Source of the DNA: Xanthomonas sp. 3793
Lineage (GTDB): Bacteria; Pseudomonadota; Gammaproteobacteria; Xanthomonadales; Xanthomonadaceae
Length of the DNA: 64,000 nucleotides
Direction of reading: 5' to 3'
Assembly (NCBI RefSeq): GCF_024806835.1
Contig: NZ_JANTYU010000002.1
Span: 558,001 to 622,000 of the forward strand
The translations under genes were made by a program, and so were the position numbers. Positions 17,078 through 26,921 of this stretch are shown piece after piece (positions within the stretch are counted from its first letter, which is position 1; every line of letters starts with the position of its first letter). The notes below the pieces were generated by a model, which worked only from the letters and a program-made list of their open reading frames with translations, was not told the DNA's origin and made no database searches.

Positions 17078-18208
17078 ATGAGCGATGTACTGGATTTGAC
17101 CCGCGATCTGATTGCACGCGCGTCGGTAACGCCGGTCGACGCCGGATGTCAGGCAATGCTCGCGCAACGTCTGGATGCGGCCGGTTTCCGCTGCGAACAC
17201 CTGCGCCTGGGCGAGGTCGACAATCTATGGGCCACGCACGGTAGCGGCGCGCCGGTGCTCGTGCTGCTCGGGCATACCGATGTGGTGCCGCCCGGCCCGC
17301 GCGAGGCGTGGACCAGCGATTCGTTCGATCCGCAGATCCGCGATGGCGTGCTGTACGGGCGTGGCGCGGCCGACATGAAGGGCAGCGTGGCTGCGTTCGT
17401 GGTGACGGCCGAACAGTTCGTCGCTGCGCATCCGCAGCACCCAGGCACGCTCGCGGTGCTGCTGACCAGCGACGAAGAGGGCGATGCCATCGATGGTGTG
17501 CGGCACGTGGCACGGCTGTTCGCCGAGCGTGGCCAGCAGATCGATTGGTGCATCACCGGCGAGCCATCCTCCACCGAGCGGCTGGGCGATCTGCTGCGGG
17601 TTGGCCGCCGCGGCAGCCTGTCCGGCACGCTGGTCGTCAACGGCGTGCAGGGCCACGTGGCGTATCCGCACAAGGCACGCAACCCGATCCATCTGGCGGC
17701 ACCGGCGCTGGCCGAACTGATCGCGCGCCGCTGGGACGAGGGCTTCGAAAGTTTCCCGCCCACCAGCCTGCAGATTTCCAATATCCACGCCGGCACCGGC
17801 GCCAACAACGTGATTCCCGGCGAGCTGCAGGTGGCCTTCAATCTGCGCTACACCCCGCATTGGGATGCGCCGCGTCTGGAGGCGGAAATCACCGCAGTGC
17901 TGGAGCGCCATGCACTGGATTACACATTGCGCTGGCACCGCAGCGGCGAGCCGTTCTACACGCCGGAGGGGCGGCTGCGCAGTGTCGCGCGCGAGGTGCT
18001 GGGCCAGTTTGCCGGGGCACCACCGGAGGAGAGCACCGGCGGCGGCACCTCCGATGCGCGCTTCATCGCCCCGCTTGGTGCGCAATGCATCGAGGTCGGC
18101 CCGGTCAACGCGTCGATCCACCAGGTCGACGAGCATGTGCGCGTGGCCGACCTGGAGGCGCTGCCATCGCTGTATCGCACGCTTGTCGAGCGCTTGTTGA
18201 TCGGTTGA
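17078..18208 (+). CDS. dapE: Succinyl-diaminopimelate desuccinylase
   Basis: Zinc-dependent M20-family hydrolase that frees L,L-diaminopimelate from its N-succinyl form, two steps after DapD. The 376-residue protein shows [20 protein letters not shown] (His and catalytic Asp, about 64-83), [10 protein letters not shown] (bridging Asp, about 94-103), [13 protein letters not shown] (general-base Glu and ligand Glu, about 128-140) and [12 protein letters not shown] near the C-terminus. Length equals the E. coli enzyme. It lies 110 bases after the YffB-like gene. Confidence 0.97.
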   Translation: MSDVLDLTRDLIARASVTPVDAGCQAMLAQRLDAAGFRCEHLRLGEVDNLWATHGSGAPVLVLLGHTDVVPPGPREAWTSDSFDPQIRDGVLYGRGAADMKGSVAAFVVTAEQFVAAHPQHPGTLAVLLTSDEEGDAIDGVRHVARLFAERGQQIDWCITGEPSSTERLGDLLRVGRRGSLSGTLVVNGVQGHVAYPHKARNPIHLAAPALAELIARRWDEGFESFPPTSLQISNIHAGTGANNVIPGELQVAFNLRYTPHWDAPRLEAEITAVLERHALDYTLRWHRSGEPFYTPEGRLRSVAREVLGQFAGAPPEESTGGGTSDARFIAPLGAQCIEVGPVNASIHQVDEHVRVADLEALPSLYRTLVERLLIG

Positions 18209-18400
18209 GCAGGCGCCGCGCCGCCGTCGTTGCCGCTGAAACAGTTGCGCCAGCGAAAACGAACGGTTAGCGTCGGCTGCATGGTCATCCGCTTCGCCAA
18301 CGTCAATAACGCCAACCGCAACACGCTGCGCGCGAATAATCGTGCGCGGTCGATGCGGGTCTGCGACTAGGCGAAGTAAAACCAAACGCCCAGGAATCAG

Positions 18401-18433
18401 AAAACCCGCATCGGCCGATGCGGGTTTTTTTTT
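18401..18433. terminator. Perfect-palindrome terminator between dapE and asnB
   Basis: AAAACCCGCATCGG followed directly by its complement CCGATGCGGGTTTT and a run of nine T on the plus strand. The stem is 14 bp with no spare loop. It lies within the otherwise gene-free 18209-18503 and can stop transcription on the plus strand and, less strongly, on the minus strand. Confidence 0.85.
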
Positions 18434-18503
18434 GGGCGTCACTTGCATGCAGCATGCTCATCCATCGGCCATCCATCCCCGCAGTTTCATCAGGAGTGTT
18501 TCC

Positions 18504-20198
18504 ATGTGTTCCATCTTCGGCATTTTCGGCCTGCAACCCGGCGACGATCTGCAGGCCCTGCGCCGGCAGGCGCTGGAATGTTCGCAGCGGCAGCGGCATC
18601 GCGGTCCGGACTGGAGCGGTGTGTATGTCGACACCGGTGCGATCCTGGTGCACGAGCGGCTGGCCATCGTCGATCCGGCTGGCGGCTCGCAGCCATTGCT
18701 CTCCGAAGATGGGCAGCTCGCATTGGCGGTGAATGGCGAAATCTATAACCATCGTGAACTCAAGCAGGAACTGGTGCAGCCGTACGCCTTCCAGACCGGC
18801 TCCGATTGCGAGGTGATCAACGCGCTGTATCGCGAAGATGCGCCGGCCTCCTATCTCAACCGCCTCAACGGCATCTTCGCGTTCGCACTGTGGGACAAGG
18901 CGGCAGGGCGGGTGATCATCGCGCGCGATCCGATCGGCGTGGTGCCGCTGTACTGGGGCCACGATCGCGAAGGCCGGCTACGTGTGGCCTCCGAGCTGAA
19001 GTCGCTGGTGGACGATTGCGCCGATGCGGCGCAGTTTCCGCCCGGGCACTGGTACGACAGCGCCACCGGTGCATTGAGCCGTTACTACGAGCGCTCCTGG
19101 CGCGAATACGCCGAAGTGGAAGGCGTGCAGGTGCAGTTGCAGGAGTTGCGCGAGGCCTTCGAGCGCGCGGTGCACCGTCAGCTGATGACCGACGTGCCGT
19201 ATGGCGTGTTGCTGTCCGGCGGGCTGGATTCTTCGCTGGTCGCAGCCGTTGCCGCGCGCTATGCACGGCACCGCATCGAAGAAAACGACACCACCGAAGC
19301 GTGGTGGCCGCGCCTGCATTCGTTCGCAATCGGCTTGAAGGGCTCGCCGGACCTGGCCGCCGCCGAGGTGGCCGCCGCGGCGTTGGGGACCGTGCATCAT
19401 GGGTTCGAGTACAGCTTCGAAGAAGGCCTGGACGCGTTGCCGGAAGTGGTCCGCCATATCGAAACCTACGACGTCACCACCATTCGTGCGTCCACGCCGA
19501 TGTTTTTGCTGGCGCGGCGGATCAAGGCGATGGGCGTGAAGATGGTGCTGTCGGGCGAAGGCAGCGATGAAATCTTCGGCGGCTATCTGTATTTCCACAA
19601 GGCGCCGAATGCGCGCGAGTTCCATGAAGAGCTGGTGCGCAAGCTCGACGCGCTCAACAACTACGATTGCCTGCGCGCCAACAAGTCGATGATGGCCTGG
19701 GGCGTGGAGCCGCGCGTGCCGTTCCTGGATCGCGAGTTCCTGGACGTGGCCATGCGCATGGATGCCAGCTTCAAGATGATCGACAAGACCAGCACGGGCG
19801 CCACGCGCATGGAAAAGGGCGTGTTGCGCGAAGCCTTCGCCGGCTACCTGCCCGAATCGATCCTGTGGCGGCAGAAGGAGCAGTTCAGCGATGGCGTGGG
19901 TTATGGCTGGATTGATGGACTCAAGGCGCATGCCGCCGCGCATGTGAGCGACCGCGAGTTGGCCGCGGCCGACCGGCGTTTCCCGGTCAATCCGCCACAG
20001 ACCAAGGAAGCGTATTTCTATCGCAGCCTGTTCGAGCAGTTTTTCCCGAGCCAGGCGGCCGCGGAAACCGTGCCCGGCGGCAAGTCGATTGCATGCTCGT
20101 CGCCGACCGCGATTGCCTGGGATGCCAGTTTCGCGGCGATGGCCGACCCGTCGGGTCGTGCGATCGCCGGCGTGCACGAACAGGCACTGGCCTCGTAA
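18504..20198 (+). CDS. asnB: Asparagine synthase, glutamine-hydrolysing
   Basis: Cytoplasmic enzyme making asparagine from aspartate, glutamine and ATP. The 564-residue protein starts MCSIFGIFGLQ, so Cys2 is the N-terminal nucleophile of the class II glutaminase domain (about 1-205, with RGPDWSGVY and NGEIYNHRELK). The synthetase domain has the PP-loop VLLSGGLDSSLVAAV at about 236-250 and SGEGSDEIFGGY at about 351-362. Start at 18504 has CAGGAG 9 bases upstream. A terminator hairpin follows the stop. Confidence 0.96.
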   Translation: MCSIFGIFGLQPGDDLQALRRQALECSQRQRHRGPDWSGVYVDTGAILVHERLAIVDPAGGSQPLLSEDGQLALAVNGEIYNHRELKQELVQPYAFQTGSDCEVINALYREDAPASYLNRLNGIFAFALWDKAAGRVIIARDPIGVVPLYWGHDREGRLRVASELKSLVDDCADAAQFPPGHWYDSATGALSRYYERSWREYAEVEGVQVQLQELREAFERAVHRQLMTDVPYGVLLSGGLDSSLVAAVAARYARHRIEENDTTEAWWPRLHSFAIGLKGSPDLAAAEVAAAALGTVHHGFEYSFEEGLDALPEVVRHIETYDVTTIRASTPMFLLARRIKAMGVKMVLSGEGSDEIFGGYLYFHKAPNAREFHEELVRKLDALNNYDCLRANKSMMAWGVEPRVPFLDREFLDVAMRMDASFKMIDKTSTGATRMEKGVLREAFAGYLPESILWRQKEQFSDGVGYGWIDGLKAHAAAHVSDRELAAADRRFPVNPPQTKEAYFYRSLFEQFFPSQAAAETVPGGKSIACSSPTAIAWDASFAAMADPSGRAIAGVHEQALAS

Positions 20199-20212
20199 CG
20201 CACAGTGCAGGA

Positions 20213-20243
20213 ACAGCGGCCGGCTTGCGCGGCCGGCCGCTGT
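20213..20243. terminator. Hairpin between convergent asnB and beta-helix gene
   Basis: 12-bp stem ACAGCGGCCGGC/GCCGGCCGCTGT with a 7-base loop, sitting in the 59-base gap of two convergent genes. It lacks a T-run, so it may act through Rho or as a stability element. Confidence 0.6.
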
Positions 20244-20257
20244 CGTATCGCCCGTGC

Positions 20258-21310
20258 TTATTGCTCGTGGCGCACGCAATAGCCGTAGCGCTGCGGCTCG
20301 ATATCCACACCGGCCACATCGGCCTGGTTGTTACGCCACAGGTTCGGCTTGAAGTCGCCCGCGGTGCAATTGGCCGCACGGTCCACACCGATGGTGTAGG
20401 TGAACGGCGTATTGGAGAAGCGGTTGTTCTCGAACACGTTGTCCTGGCTCATGCTGTTGTCCCAGCACAGGATTTCCGGCGTGCGATAGCGGATCGCGCA
20501 GGCCAGGAACACGCCGGCCACCTTGTTGCCATCGAACACGTTGTTGCTGAAGCGGTTGCGCCGCGCGTCGGACAGGTAGATGCCCTGGCTGCCGTTGCGC
20601 TCGAAGCGGTTGTTGCGGATCTCGCTGTCTTCCAGATGTTCGGTGGTCAGGCCTGCGGCCACGTTGTCGTGGATGTAGTTGTTGACCATGGTGACCTTGG
20701 CGGTGCGGTTGAACGACACCCCGTCCCAGATCGCCCCGGACACATCGTTGTTTTCGATGGTGATCTCGCGGGTGTCGTATTCGCTCAGCAGGCAGGCGCT
20801 GCGGCATTTGTTGACCTGCAGGCCGGCCAGGCGAATCCCCTGGCCGGAACGCACGACCACCGCGCTATTGCTCAGGTACGGGCGCTCGGGCATGAACTCC
20901 TTGTCGCCGGTGCTGGCGACGATCTGCATGTCTTCAATGCTGACATTGCGGATCACGCCGGTCGGCTGCTGGTTTTCGTAGTCGCCGACCACCAGTGCCG
21001 GCTGCTGCACGCCATCGGCCATGCGCAGCACGGTGGTCGGGCCCTTGCCGCGCAGGGTGAGATTGCCGCGGTGGATCGAGACCAGGCCATTGAGCGGGAA
21101 TTCGCCTTTTTCCAGGCACAACACCGCAGGCGTATCGCTTTGCGGGAGCTTGTCGATGGCTTTTTGCAGATCCTGTCCTGGCTTCACCTTGGCGGTGCAG
21201 GCAGCGACGGGCGCGGCCGGCGGGCCGGACCGGGCGGGCGGCGCTGCCGAGCAGGCAGTGGCAACAAGCAGAGGCAACAAGGCGGAAACGGAGCGGGCAA
21301 GCAGAGGCAT
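20258..21310 (-). CDS. Right-handed beta-helix lipoprotein
   Basis: Exported lipoprotein of 350 residues. The signal peptide ends in a lipobox-like VATAC (Cys about 20). From about residue 115 the sequence has many short Asn-rich rungs (RNVSIEDMQIVAS, TIENNDVSGAIWDG, TMVNNYIHDNVAAG, RNNRFERNGSQGIYL), the pattern of NosD/pectin-lyase-like right-handed beta-helix proteins with nine or so turns. Such proteins bind or cleave polysaccharides; no catalytic motif could be fixed. Six cysteines in the mature part may form disulfides. Surface or periplasmic polysaccharide binding is inference. Confidence 0.75.
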   Translation of the reverse strand: MPLLARSVSALLPLLVATACSAAPPARSGPPAAPVAACTAKVKPGQDLQKAIDKLPQSDTPAVLCLEKGEFPLNGLVSIHRGNLTLRGKGPTTVLRMADGVQQPALVVGDYENQQPTGVIRNVSIEDMQIVASTGDKEFMPERPYLSNSAVVVRSGQGIRLAGLQVNKCRSACLLSEYDTREITIENNDVSGAIWDGVSFNRTAKVTMVNNYIHDNVAAGLTTEHLEDSEIRNNRFERNGSQGIYLSDARRNRFSNNVFDGNKVAGVFLACAIRYRTPEILCWDNSMSQDNVFENNRFSNTPFTYTIGVDRAANCTAGDFKPNLWRNNQADVAGVDIEPQRYGYCVRHEQ

Positions 21311-21542
21311 GCGGATTCCGGTCAGTGGGGGGAAGAGGGCGATGCTGTGGAGCGGTACTCCACATCGCGACGGCCTCTAGTGTGTCCCACCGGACGTTAA
21401 AGTCTGGCTGATTCCGGCCTGCCTGATTCGGCGCAGGTTCATTGCACAGCCGTCGTCGAGGCCGCAAACGCGCGTGTAGCGGTCGACGAACGTCACATCT
21501 GAAGCCGCGCGCAAGGCCTGCGCAGGCGCGCGTTCGCCACGC

Positions 21543-23684
21543 TTAAAAACTATAAGCCAGCTGCGCGTAGATGCGACGCGGCTCTCCGGGAAAGTGACCA
21601 GTGCGCTCAGTGAACCCGCTGACGGCGTAAACCTTGTCGAACAGGTTCTTGAGGTTGACCTGCAGCTTCCAGGCATCCCACTGCGTCTGCCAGCTGATGT
21701 CGAAGATGGCGTACGGCTTGACGCGCTGACCTTCAAGGCTGACCCGCTCGCCCACGTAGTCGGCACCGAAGGCAATCGCCGAGTTCCAGGCCGGCAGGTC
21801 GTAACGCGTCCACAGACCGAAGGTGTTGCGCGGTGCATTGGCGAAGCGGTCGCCGGACGCATTGGTGATGCCGTTGGTACCCGCATCGAGCACGCGCGCA
21901 TCGTTGTAGGCGTAGGTCAGGTTGAGCACCCAGCGTTCGGTGAGGTCGGCCAGCAGATCCACTTCCAGGCCTTCGCTGCGCACCAGGCCGAGCGCGGAGA
22001 GCTGGTTGACGCCGGCAACGATGCTGCCGTTGGCCTGCACGATATTGCTGCGTTCGATGCGATATAGCGCGGTGTTGAGCGTCAGCCCGCCGTCGTTGAG
22101 CGCGGTTTTCAGGCCGACTTCCCACTGCGTGCTGCGCTCGGGTTCGAACGGGCCCCCGACGCTGCTGTCCTGGTTCGCCGCATCCTGCGGCAGGAAGCCG
22201 CTGGCATAACTGGCGTACGCGTTGACGCCATCGCGCAGCACGAAGGTGCTGCCCACACGCCAGCTGAGATCGTTGCCGGTGACGCGCGAGCCGTCCAGCC
22301 GGTTGTCGTCCTTGAAGCCGTCCCAGCGCAGTCCGGCCATCGCAAACCAGCGCGGCGTCAGGGTGAGTTCGTCCTGCAGATACGCGCCGTAGCGCTGGCT
22401 GTGCGTGCTGGTGGCACGCCAGGGCAGCGCGTCCAGGCCGTAGTCGTAAAAGCCGCTGCGGCCATACACCGGGTTGAACAGGTCGATGCCCGGCACCGGC
22501 CCGCGCACGCGTCCGGTATCTGCGGTATTGGCCGTTTGCGCGCGGAAATCGGCATCCAGGCGATAGTAATCAGCGCCCATCAGCAGCTTGTGTGCGATGG
22601 CACCGGTGCTGGTACGGAACACCGCATTGACGTTACTGGAGATCGCATCGTTGTCGCGGAACTGATTGCGCAACTGCCGTGTCATCCACTCGGCGGTGCC
22701 GTCGCGATCGCGATCGATCAAACCCATCGGCTCGTGATAGATCTGGTGCTCGTCGTTCTTGAACCAGCGTAGCGCCATGTCCACGTCCCACGCATCCGAC
22801 GGCGCAAAGCGATATTGCGCGAACGCCACCTTGGCGCGCATGTCGAGAAAATCGGTGGGCTCGTTGTGGTTCCAGCGACGGTCGGTGAGGAAGTTGCCTT
22901 CGTCATCGACCGGCACACCGCGCAAGCGGTTTCCGCCCAGGTTCTGGGTGATGTCGGTGTACTGCAGGGTGAGCTCGCCGGTGTCGCCGACATCGAAAGC
23001 CACCGATGCATCGCCGATCTGGCTCTGGCTATCGGTGTTCCAGCGAAAGCCATCCTCGCCATCGGCATAGGCGCCGATGCGATAGCGGATGCGGCCGTCT
23101 TCGCGCGCAGGGCCGGTGGCTTCGAACGACGCCGCGCCGAACGATTGATTGCCCAGCTGCAGCTCCACGCGCCGCTGCGCCTGGTGCGCAGGCTTGCAGG
23201 TGACGTAGTTGATGACGCCGCCGGGTTCGCCGCCGCCATACAACGCACCTGCCGGGCCCTTGAGCACTTCCACGCGTTCGATGTTGAACAGCTGCGGCAC
23301 CGAGAAGCCGGCATACGGGTCGCCACGCAGACCGTCGTAGAGCACGTTTTCCTGGCGAAAGCCACGCAAGGTGACGCCCGCATAGCTGAAGAAACTGATG
23401 CCGCTGATGCTGCGATACAGATCGGTGATCTGGCGCGCGGCCTGGTCGTCGATCAACTCGCGCGGCAGCACCTGCACCGATTGCGGCACCAGCGACAGTG
23501 GCGTGTCGGTGCGCGTGGCGACCGCGGCGTCGTCGGACTTGTACAGCGTCTGCGCACGGCCGACGACGTCGACGCCATCCAGGTCGGTGACGGTTGCCGA
23601 GGTGCTGGTGTGTTGGGCAAAGGCGCGGGGCGAGGGTAACGCCAAGACAGCGGCGAGTGCGGTGACAAGGAGCGTGGGGCGCAT
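21543..23684 (-). CDS. TonB-dependent siderophore receptor
   Basis: Outer-membrane receptor of 713 residues. Signal peptide about 1-23 (LLVTALAAVLALPSPRAFAQ), then a plug domain with SLVPQSVQVLPRELIDDQAA, GISFFSYAGVTLRGF and IERVEVLKGPAGALYGGGEP, and a 22-strand-type barrel ending RIYAQLAYSF with a terminal Phe. The plug wording is that of the ferrichrome/FhuA-FpvA group of siderophore receptors. A Fur-box-like sequence overlaps the region just upstream of the start at 23684. The natural ligand cannot be told from sequence. Confidence 0.92.
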   Translation of the reverse strand: MRPTLLVTALAAVLALPSPRAFAQHTSTSATVTDLDGVDVVGRAQTLYKSDDAAVATRTDTPLSLVPQSVQVLPRELIDDQAARQITDLYRSISGISFFSYAGVTLRGFRQENVLYDGLRGDPYAGFSVPQLFNIERVEVLKGPAGALYGGGEPGGVINYVTCKPAHQAQRRVELQLGNQSFGAASFEATGPAREDGRIRYRIGAYADGEDGFRWNTDSQSQIGDASVAFDVGDTGELTLQYTDITQNLGGNRLRGVPVDDEGNFLTDRRWNHNEPTDFLDMRAKVAFAQYRFAPSDAWDVDMALRWFKNDEHQIYHEPMGLIDRDRDGTAEWMTRQLRNQFRDNDAISSNVNAVFRTSTGAIAHKLLMGADYYRLDADFRAQTANTADTGRVRGPVPGIDLFNPVYGRSGFYDYGLDALPWRATSTHSQRYGAYLQDELTLTPRWFAMAGLRWDGFKDDNRLDGSRVTGNDLSWRVGSTFVLRDGVNAYASYASGFLPQDAANQDSSVGGPFEPERSTQWEVGLKTALNDGGLTLNTALYRIERSNIVQANGSIVAGVNQLSALGLVRSEGLEVDLLADLTERWVLNLTYAYNDARVLDAGTNGITNASGDRFANAPRNTFGLWTRYDLPAWNSAIAFGADYVGERVSLEGQRVKPYAIFDISWQTQWDAWKLQVNLKNLFDKVYAVSGFTERTGHFPGEPRRIYAQLAYSF

Positions 23685-23689
23685 TGGTC

Positions 23690-23708
23690 ACTAATGGGAA
23701 TGGTTATC
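23690..23708 (-). promoter_or_regulatory. Fur box upstream of the TonB receptor
   Basis: On the minus strand GATAACCATTCCCATTAGT matches the 19-bp Fur consensus GATAATGATAATCATTATC at 12 positions, with both outer arms best. It ends 5 bases before the ATG, so repression under iron repletion would block transcription or initiation. Confidence 0.6.
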
Positions 23709-23831
23709 AAATGCATCTTAGCATGTTGTGCCCGCTTGATTGCGCAGGTCGGCAGGCGGACATAGTCGCGGACACTTGCGCGTGCCGATGTGCCGGGCGC
23801 GATCTGTAAACAGCAAAACGTGCAATTGCGT

Positions 23832-23967
23832 CGGTCGCATGGCAGGCGCCCATACCCTCACCCCAACCGCTCTCCCGGCGGGAGAGCGCTTGCTCAAGCA
23901 GATGGATGAAGCGCTGCCTGTCTGCCTTCTCCCCTCGGGAGAAGGTGCCCGAAGGGCGGATGAGGGT
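23832..23967. repeat. Large dispersed repeat, copy A
   Basis: 136-base element containing inner inverted repeats CTCTCCCGGCGGGAGAG and CTTCTCCCCTCGGGAGAAG, beginning CGGTCGCATGGCAGGCGC and ending GGCGGATGAGGGT. Copy B at 24065-24201 is about 85-90% alike in the same orientation. This is the abundant CCCTCACCCCAACC/GGATGAGGG-type non-coding repeat of xanthomonads and relatives. Together the copies fill most of the 23709-24253 gap. Confidence 0.8.
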
Positions 23968-24064
23968 ACGAGCGAAGCCTCGTGCTGTCTGTCGTGCAGG
24001 ACGCCATTTTGCGATGCAGGAAACCGATCGAAGCCAGCGCAAGCTGAGTCGCATCGCCTGCCAT

Positions 24065-24201
24065 CGGTCGCATGGCAGGCGCCCGTACCCTCACCCCAAC
24101 CGCTTTCCCGGCGGAAGAGGGGATTGCTCAAGCAAACGGATGAAGCGCTGCCTGTCTCCCTTCTCCCATCGGGAGAAGGTGCCCGAAGGGCGGATGAGGG
24201 T
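24065..24201. repeat. Large dispersed repeat, copy B
   Basis: Second copy of the element at 23832-23967, in direct orientation with 97 bases between the copies. The first inner palindrome is degenerate (TTTCCCGGCGGAAGAGG) while the second (CTTCTCCCATCGGGAGAAGG) is kept, so the two copies have diverged from each other. Confidence 0.8.
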
Positions 24202-24253
24202 GCAGGACGCCGACCTAGAGACCCGTGTCGACAGACAAAGAAAGCACGACCGC

Positions 24254-26659
24254 CTACTCCGGTTGCAAGTGCAGCGTGTAGCGCATGGCTGCCGGCAGGA
24301 ATGGGGTCGGCCGGCCGTGCACCCAATCGTCGTGCCCGGCGCCCCAGAACGGCGACAAGGGATGTCCGCTCTGGCCGCCCGGCATGTGCACGATGCCGTC
24401 CTGCTCGTGGCCGGGCGACACCACCATGCGTTCGGATGCGCCGAAGGCCGGGCCTTGCACGCGCGGCATGTCGCGGTCGCCTGGCAGTTGGTCGGGCGGC
24501 ATGCACAGCCAGTGCTTGGCGAGCGCAGGCAATGCCCGCGCGATCGGGTGACAGATGGCGGCGGTGTTGCGTTCGCCCCAGCTGCGCTTGTCGAGTGGCT
24601 GGCCGGGCGCCGCCTGCGCGATCAGGTCCGCCTGCGCGCTGCGTGCGGCATCGCTCAGCAACTGGTCCCAGTCTGCGAAGGCCGGTGGCAGCAGGTTGGC
24701 GGGGCGCTGCTGCAGCAACGGCCAGACGATGCCTTCCAGCTGTGCGCGACGCGGCGCGAGAAACTGCTCGCCCAGCGCTGCTTGGGCCGGCGCCAGCAGA
24801 CCGGCTTCCACCGCAGCGATGGTCTTGCTGCGGAACTCGCGCACGATGCGGTAGCTGGCCGAGCTGGTGGATGCATGGCCGTCCCACCGGCGCGTTGCCT
24901 GTTCGATCTGCTGCAACGCCGGGTCCTTGTCGTGCTCGACCACACCGCGCAACAGCTGCCACCACCGTGTCAGCAACAACGCACGATCGTCCAGCTGGAT
25001 CGCCAGCAGATCGCGCTCGCTGAAGCGCTGCTTCGCGAACAGGTCGTCGCGGATCTGCTGCGCACGCGCGCCGAGGTCGTAGCCGGCATTGCCGAGCGTG
25101 GCCAGCTGCTGCGTATCGACCACGCGGCTATTGGCTGTCCATAGTCGATGCGAGGGCGGGTCGATCAACGCCGGCGCCGCATCGCTGCGCACCGGCCATG
25201 GTGTGCAGGCGGCCGCTGGTGTGTCCGCTTGCGCAGCGGGTGTGGGCGACGCAGACGGTGATGCGGCGCTCGCGAGCTCGGCAATGCCGGTCGGCTCGCA
25301 TCCGGCATTGCGGGCCGGGCGCGCACCGATCAGGCGCCAGGCGATGCGCCCGCTGCGGTCGGCCAGCAACAGGTTCTGCGCCGGAATGCCCGAGCGGTCG
25401 GCCACTTCGAAGGCGCTGCGCAGGTCGCGTGCGCTGCTCATCTGTGCGAAGTCCAGACGGATCGCGCCCGGCAACTGCGCGGCCCAGCGCAGCGCCAGCA
25501 GGCTGCCATCCGGGTTTTCATGCAGGATCGGCCCCCACGCCGCTTCGCGCACCTCCAGACGCACTGACTCAGCGCCCGCTACACCAATGGTTTCGACATG
25601 CGTGGTCAGCGCCTGCGGATGACCGGGCGTAGCTGCGGGAATCCGCGCAAAGTCGGCGGTGTCGATATAGCTGTTGGTGAACGCCCAGGCCACATGCCCA
25701 TTGCTGCCGACTACCACCGCGGGCAGGCCGGGCAGGGTGAAGCCGGTGACGTCCACCTTGCCGTCCGGCGCAGCGCTGTCGGGGTAGCGCAGCCGCGCAC
25801 GGAACCAGATGTTGGGCGCGCGCAGCCCCAGATGCATGTCGTCAGCGACGATGGCGCGCCCGTCTGCAGTGAGGCTTCCATCCACCGCAAAATTGTTGCT
25901 GCCTGGGGTGGGTTGCTCGGCAGGCGGTGTGGCGGGCGGGTGCGGCAAGGCACGCAGATCCAGTGCAGCCGCGTCGGGAAGCACGGCATCGCCATGTACC
26001 GGGCCCAGCAGCGGCGCGTCCCAGCTGGAGCCTTGATGATCGAGCAGCGCCGCCAGCGCAGGCGGCACCACGGCGCGGATGCGCGCGGCGGCCAGTTCGG
26101 TCTGGTTGTCGCTGTCCTGCAGGTCGGCATACATCGCCAGGCCGGTCAGGATGGAGTCGTCCAGCGTCCAGGCGCGCGGGGCCTGGCGCAGCAGCAGATA
26201 CGGCCACGGGCGTACCGGCAAGGCGGCCAACCCGGCATTGACGCCGTCGGTGTAGGCCTGCAGGGCAGCGCGCTGGCTGCCGGCGGCGATGTCCAGGTTG
26301 GCATGCACGCGGGCGCGCAGCCGATGCACGCGCCTGCGCTTGTCCAGATCCACCGCCTTGGGACCGAACAGTTCGGACAATTCGCCGGCGGGCGCGCGGC
26401 GCATCAGGTCCATCTCGAAATAGCGCTCCTGCGCATGCACGTAGCCGAGCGCGCGCATCGCATCGCTCTGGCTTGCCGCGTCGATGGTGACCACGCCGTT
26501 CTGGTCGCGCTGCACGCTGACGGCGGCGGCCAGGCCACTCAAGGGCGTGTCGCCATCCAGCTGCGCCAGGCTGCCACGCAGCAGCAGATACAGCGCCAGG
26601 CCGGCGGCGAGCACCAGCACCACAGTTGCCAGCATCAGCCGGGCCAGCCATTTGCGCAT
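24254..26659 (-). CDS. Penicillin/AHL-acylase family Ntn-hydrolase
   Basis: Exported or inner-membrane-anchored 801-residue member of the penicillin G acylase family, which hydrolyses amide side chains of beta-lactams or acyl-homoserine lactones. An N-terminal hydrophobic segment (about 8-27) is a signal anchor. The alpha-chain part has GYVHAQERYFEMDLMRR near 72-88. The auto-cleavage site is PTPGSNNFAVDG with nucleophile Ser254, followed by ADDMHLGLRAPNIWF in the beta-chain. Autoprocessing into two chains is expected. Xanthomonads signal with DSF, so quorum quenching of other species or scavenging is possible; substrate is unknown. It is divergent from bfr. Confidence 0.88.
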   Translation of the reverse strand: MRKWLARLMLATVVLVLAAGLALYLLLRGSLAQLDGDTPLSGLAAAVSVQRDQNGVVTIDAASQSDAMRALGYVHAQERYFEMDLMRRAPAGELSELFGPKAVDLDKRRRVHRLRARVHANLDIAAGSQRAALQAYTDGVNAGLAALPVRPWPYLLLRQAPRAWTLDDSILTGLAMYADLQDSDNQTELAAARIRAVVPPALAALLDHQGSSWDAPLLGPVHGDAVLPDAAALDLRALPHPPATPPAEQPTPGSNNFAVDGSLTADGRAIVADDMHLGLRAPNIWFRARLRYPDSAAPDGKVDVTGFTLPGLPAVVVGSNGHVAWAFTNSYIDTADFARIPAATPGHPQALTTHVETIGVAGAESVRLEVREAAWGPILHENPDGSLLALRWAAQLPGAIRLDFAQMSSARDLRSAFEVADRSGIPAQNLLLADRSGRIAWRLIGARPARNAGCEPTGIAELASAASPSASPTPAAQADTPAAACTPWPVRSDAAPALIDPPSHRLWTANSRVVDTQQLATLGNAGYDLGARAQQIRDDLFAKQRFSERDLLAIQLDDRALLLTRWWQLLRGVVEHDKDPALQQIEQATRRWDGHASTSSASYRIVREFRSKTIAAVEAGLLAPAQAALGEQFLAPRRAQLEGIVWPLLQQRPANLLPPAFADWDQLLSDAARSAQADLIAQAAPGQPLDKRSWGERNTAAICHPIARALPALAKHWLCMPPDQLPGDRDMPRVQGPAFGASERMVVSPGHEQDGIVHMPGGQSGHPLSPFWGAGHDDWVHGRPTPFLPAAMRYTLHLQPE

Positions 26660-26921
26660 CGTCGGTTCCTTGGAGCGTGGTTCGGGGGTTGCCGATAGAC
26701 CTGGGCGGTCAGTGGAGCGAGAGATGGCGGCTCCGGTGCATCAGGCGCGATGCGGGGCGAGGCCGCCCGTTCCTGCTGCGCCGAGGTGCGGGCCGTTTCA
26801 GTGTGGCTGCAGATCATGACCGCGACGGGTCTGGCCGCAAGCGCAACTGAAAGTGATTCCGATTAGATCATTGCCCGCCGGCTTAGTGCACCATGCGCGC
26901 ATTGCGTCGCTGGAGCACACC

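Noticed and set aside
21311..21542. Possible insertion-sequence remnant between the beta-helix gene and the TonB receptor
   Set aside because: I saw no terminal inverted repeats or transposase motif; the short minus-strand frame is a shadow.
23832..24201. CRISPR array from direct repeats
   Set aside because: Only two copies, of 136 bases each, with inner palindromes; not a repeat-spacer pattern.
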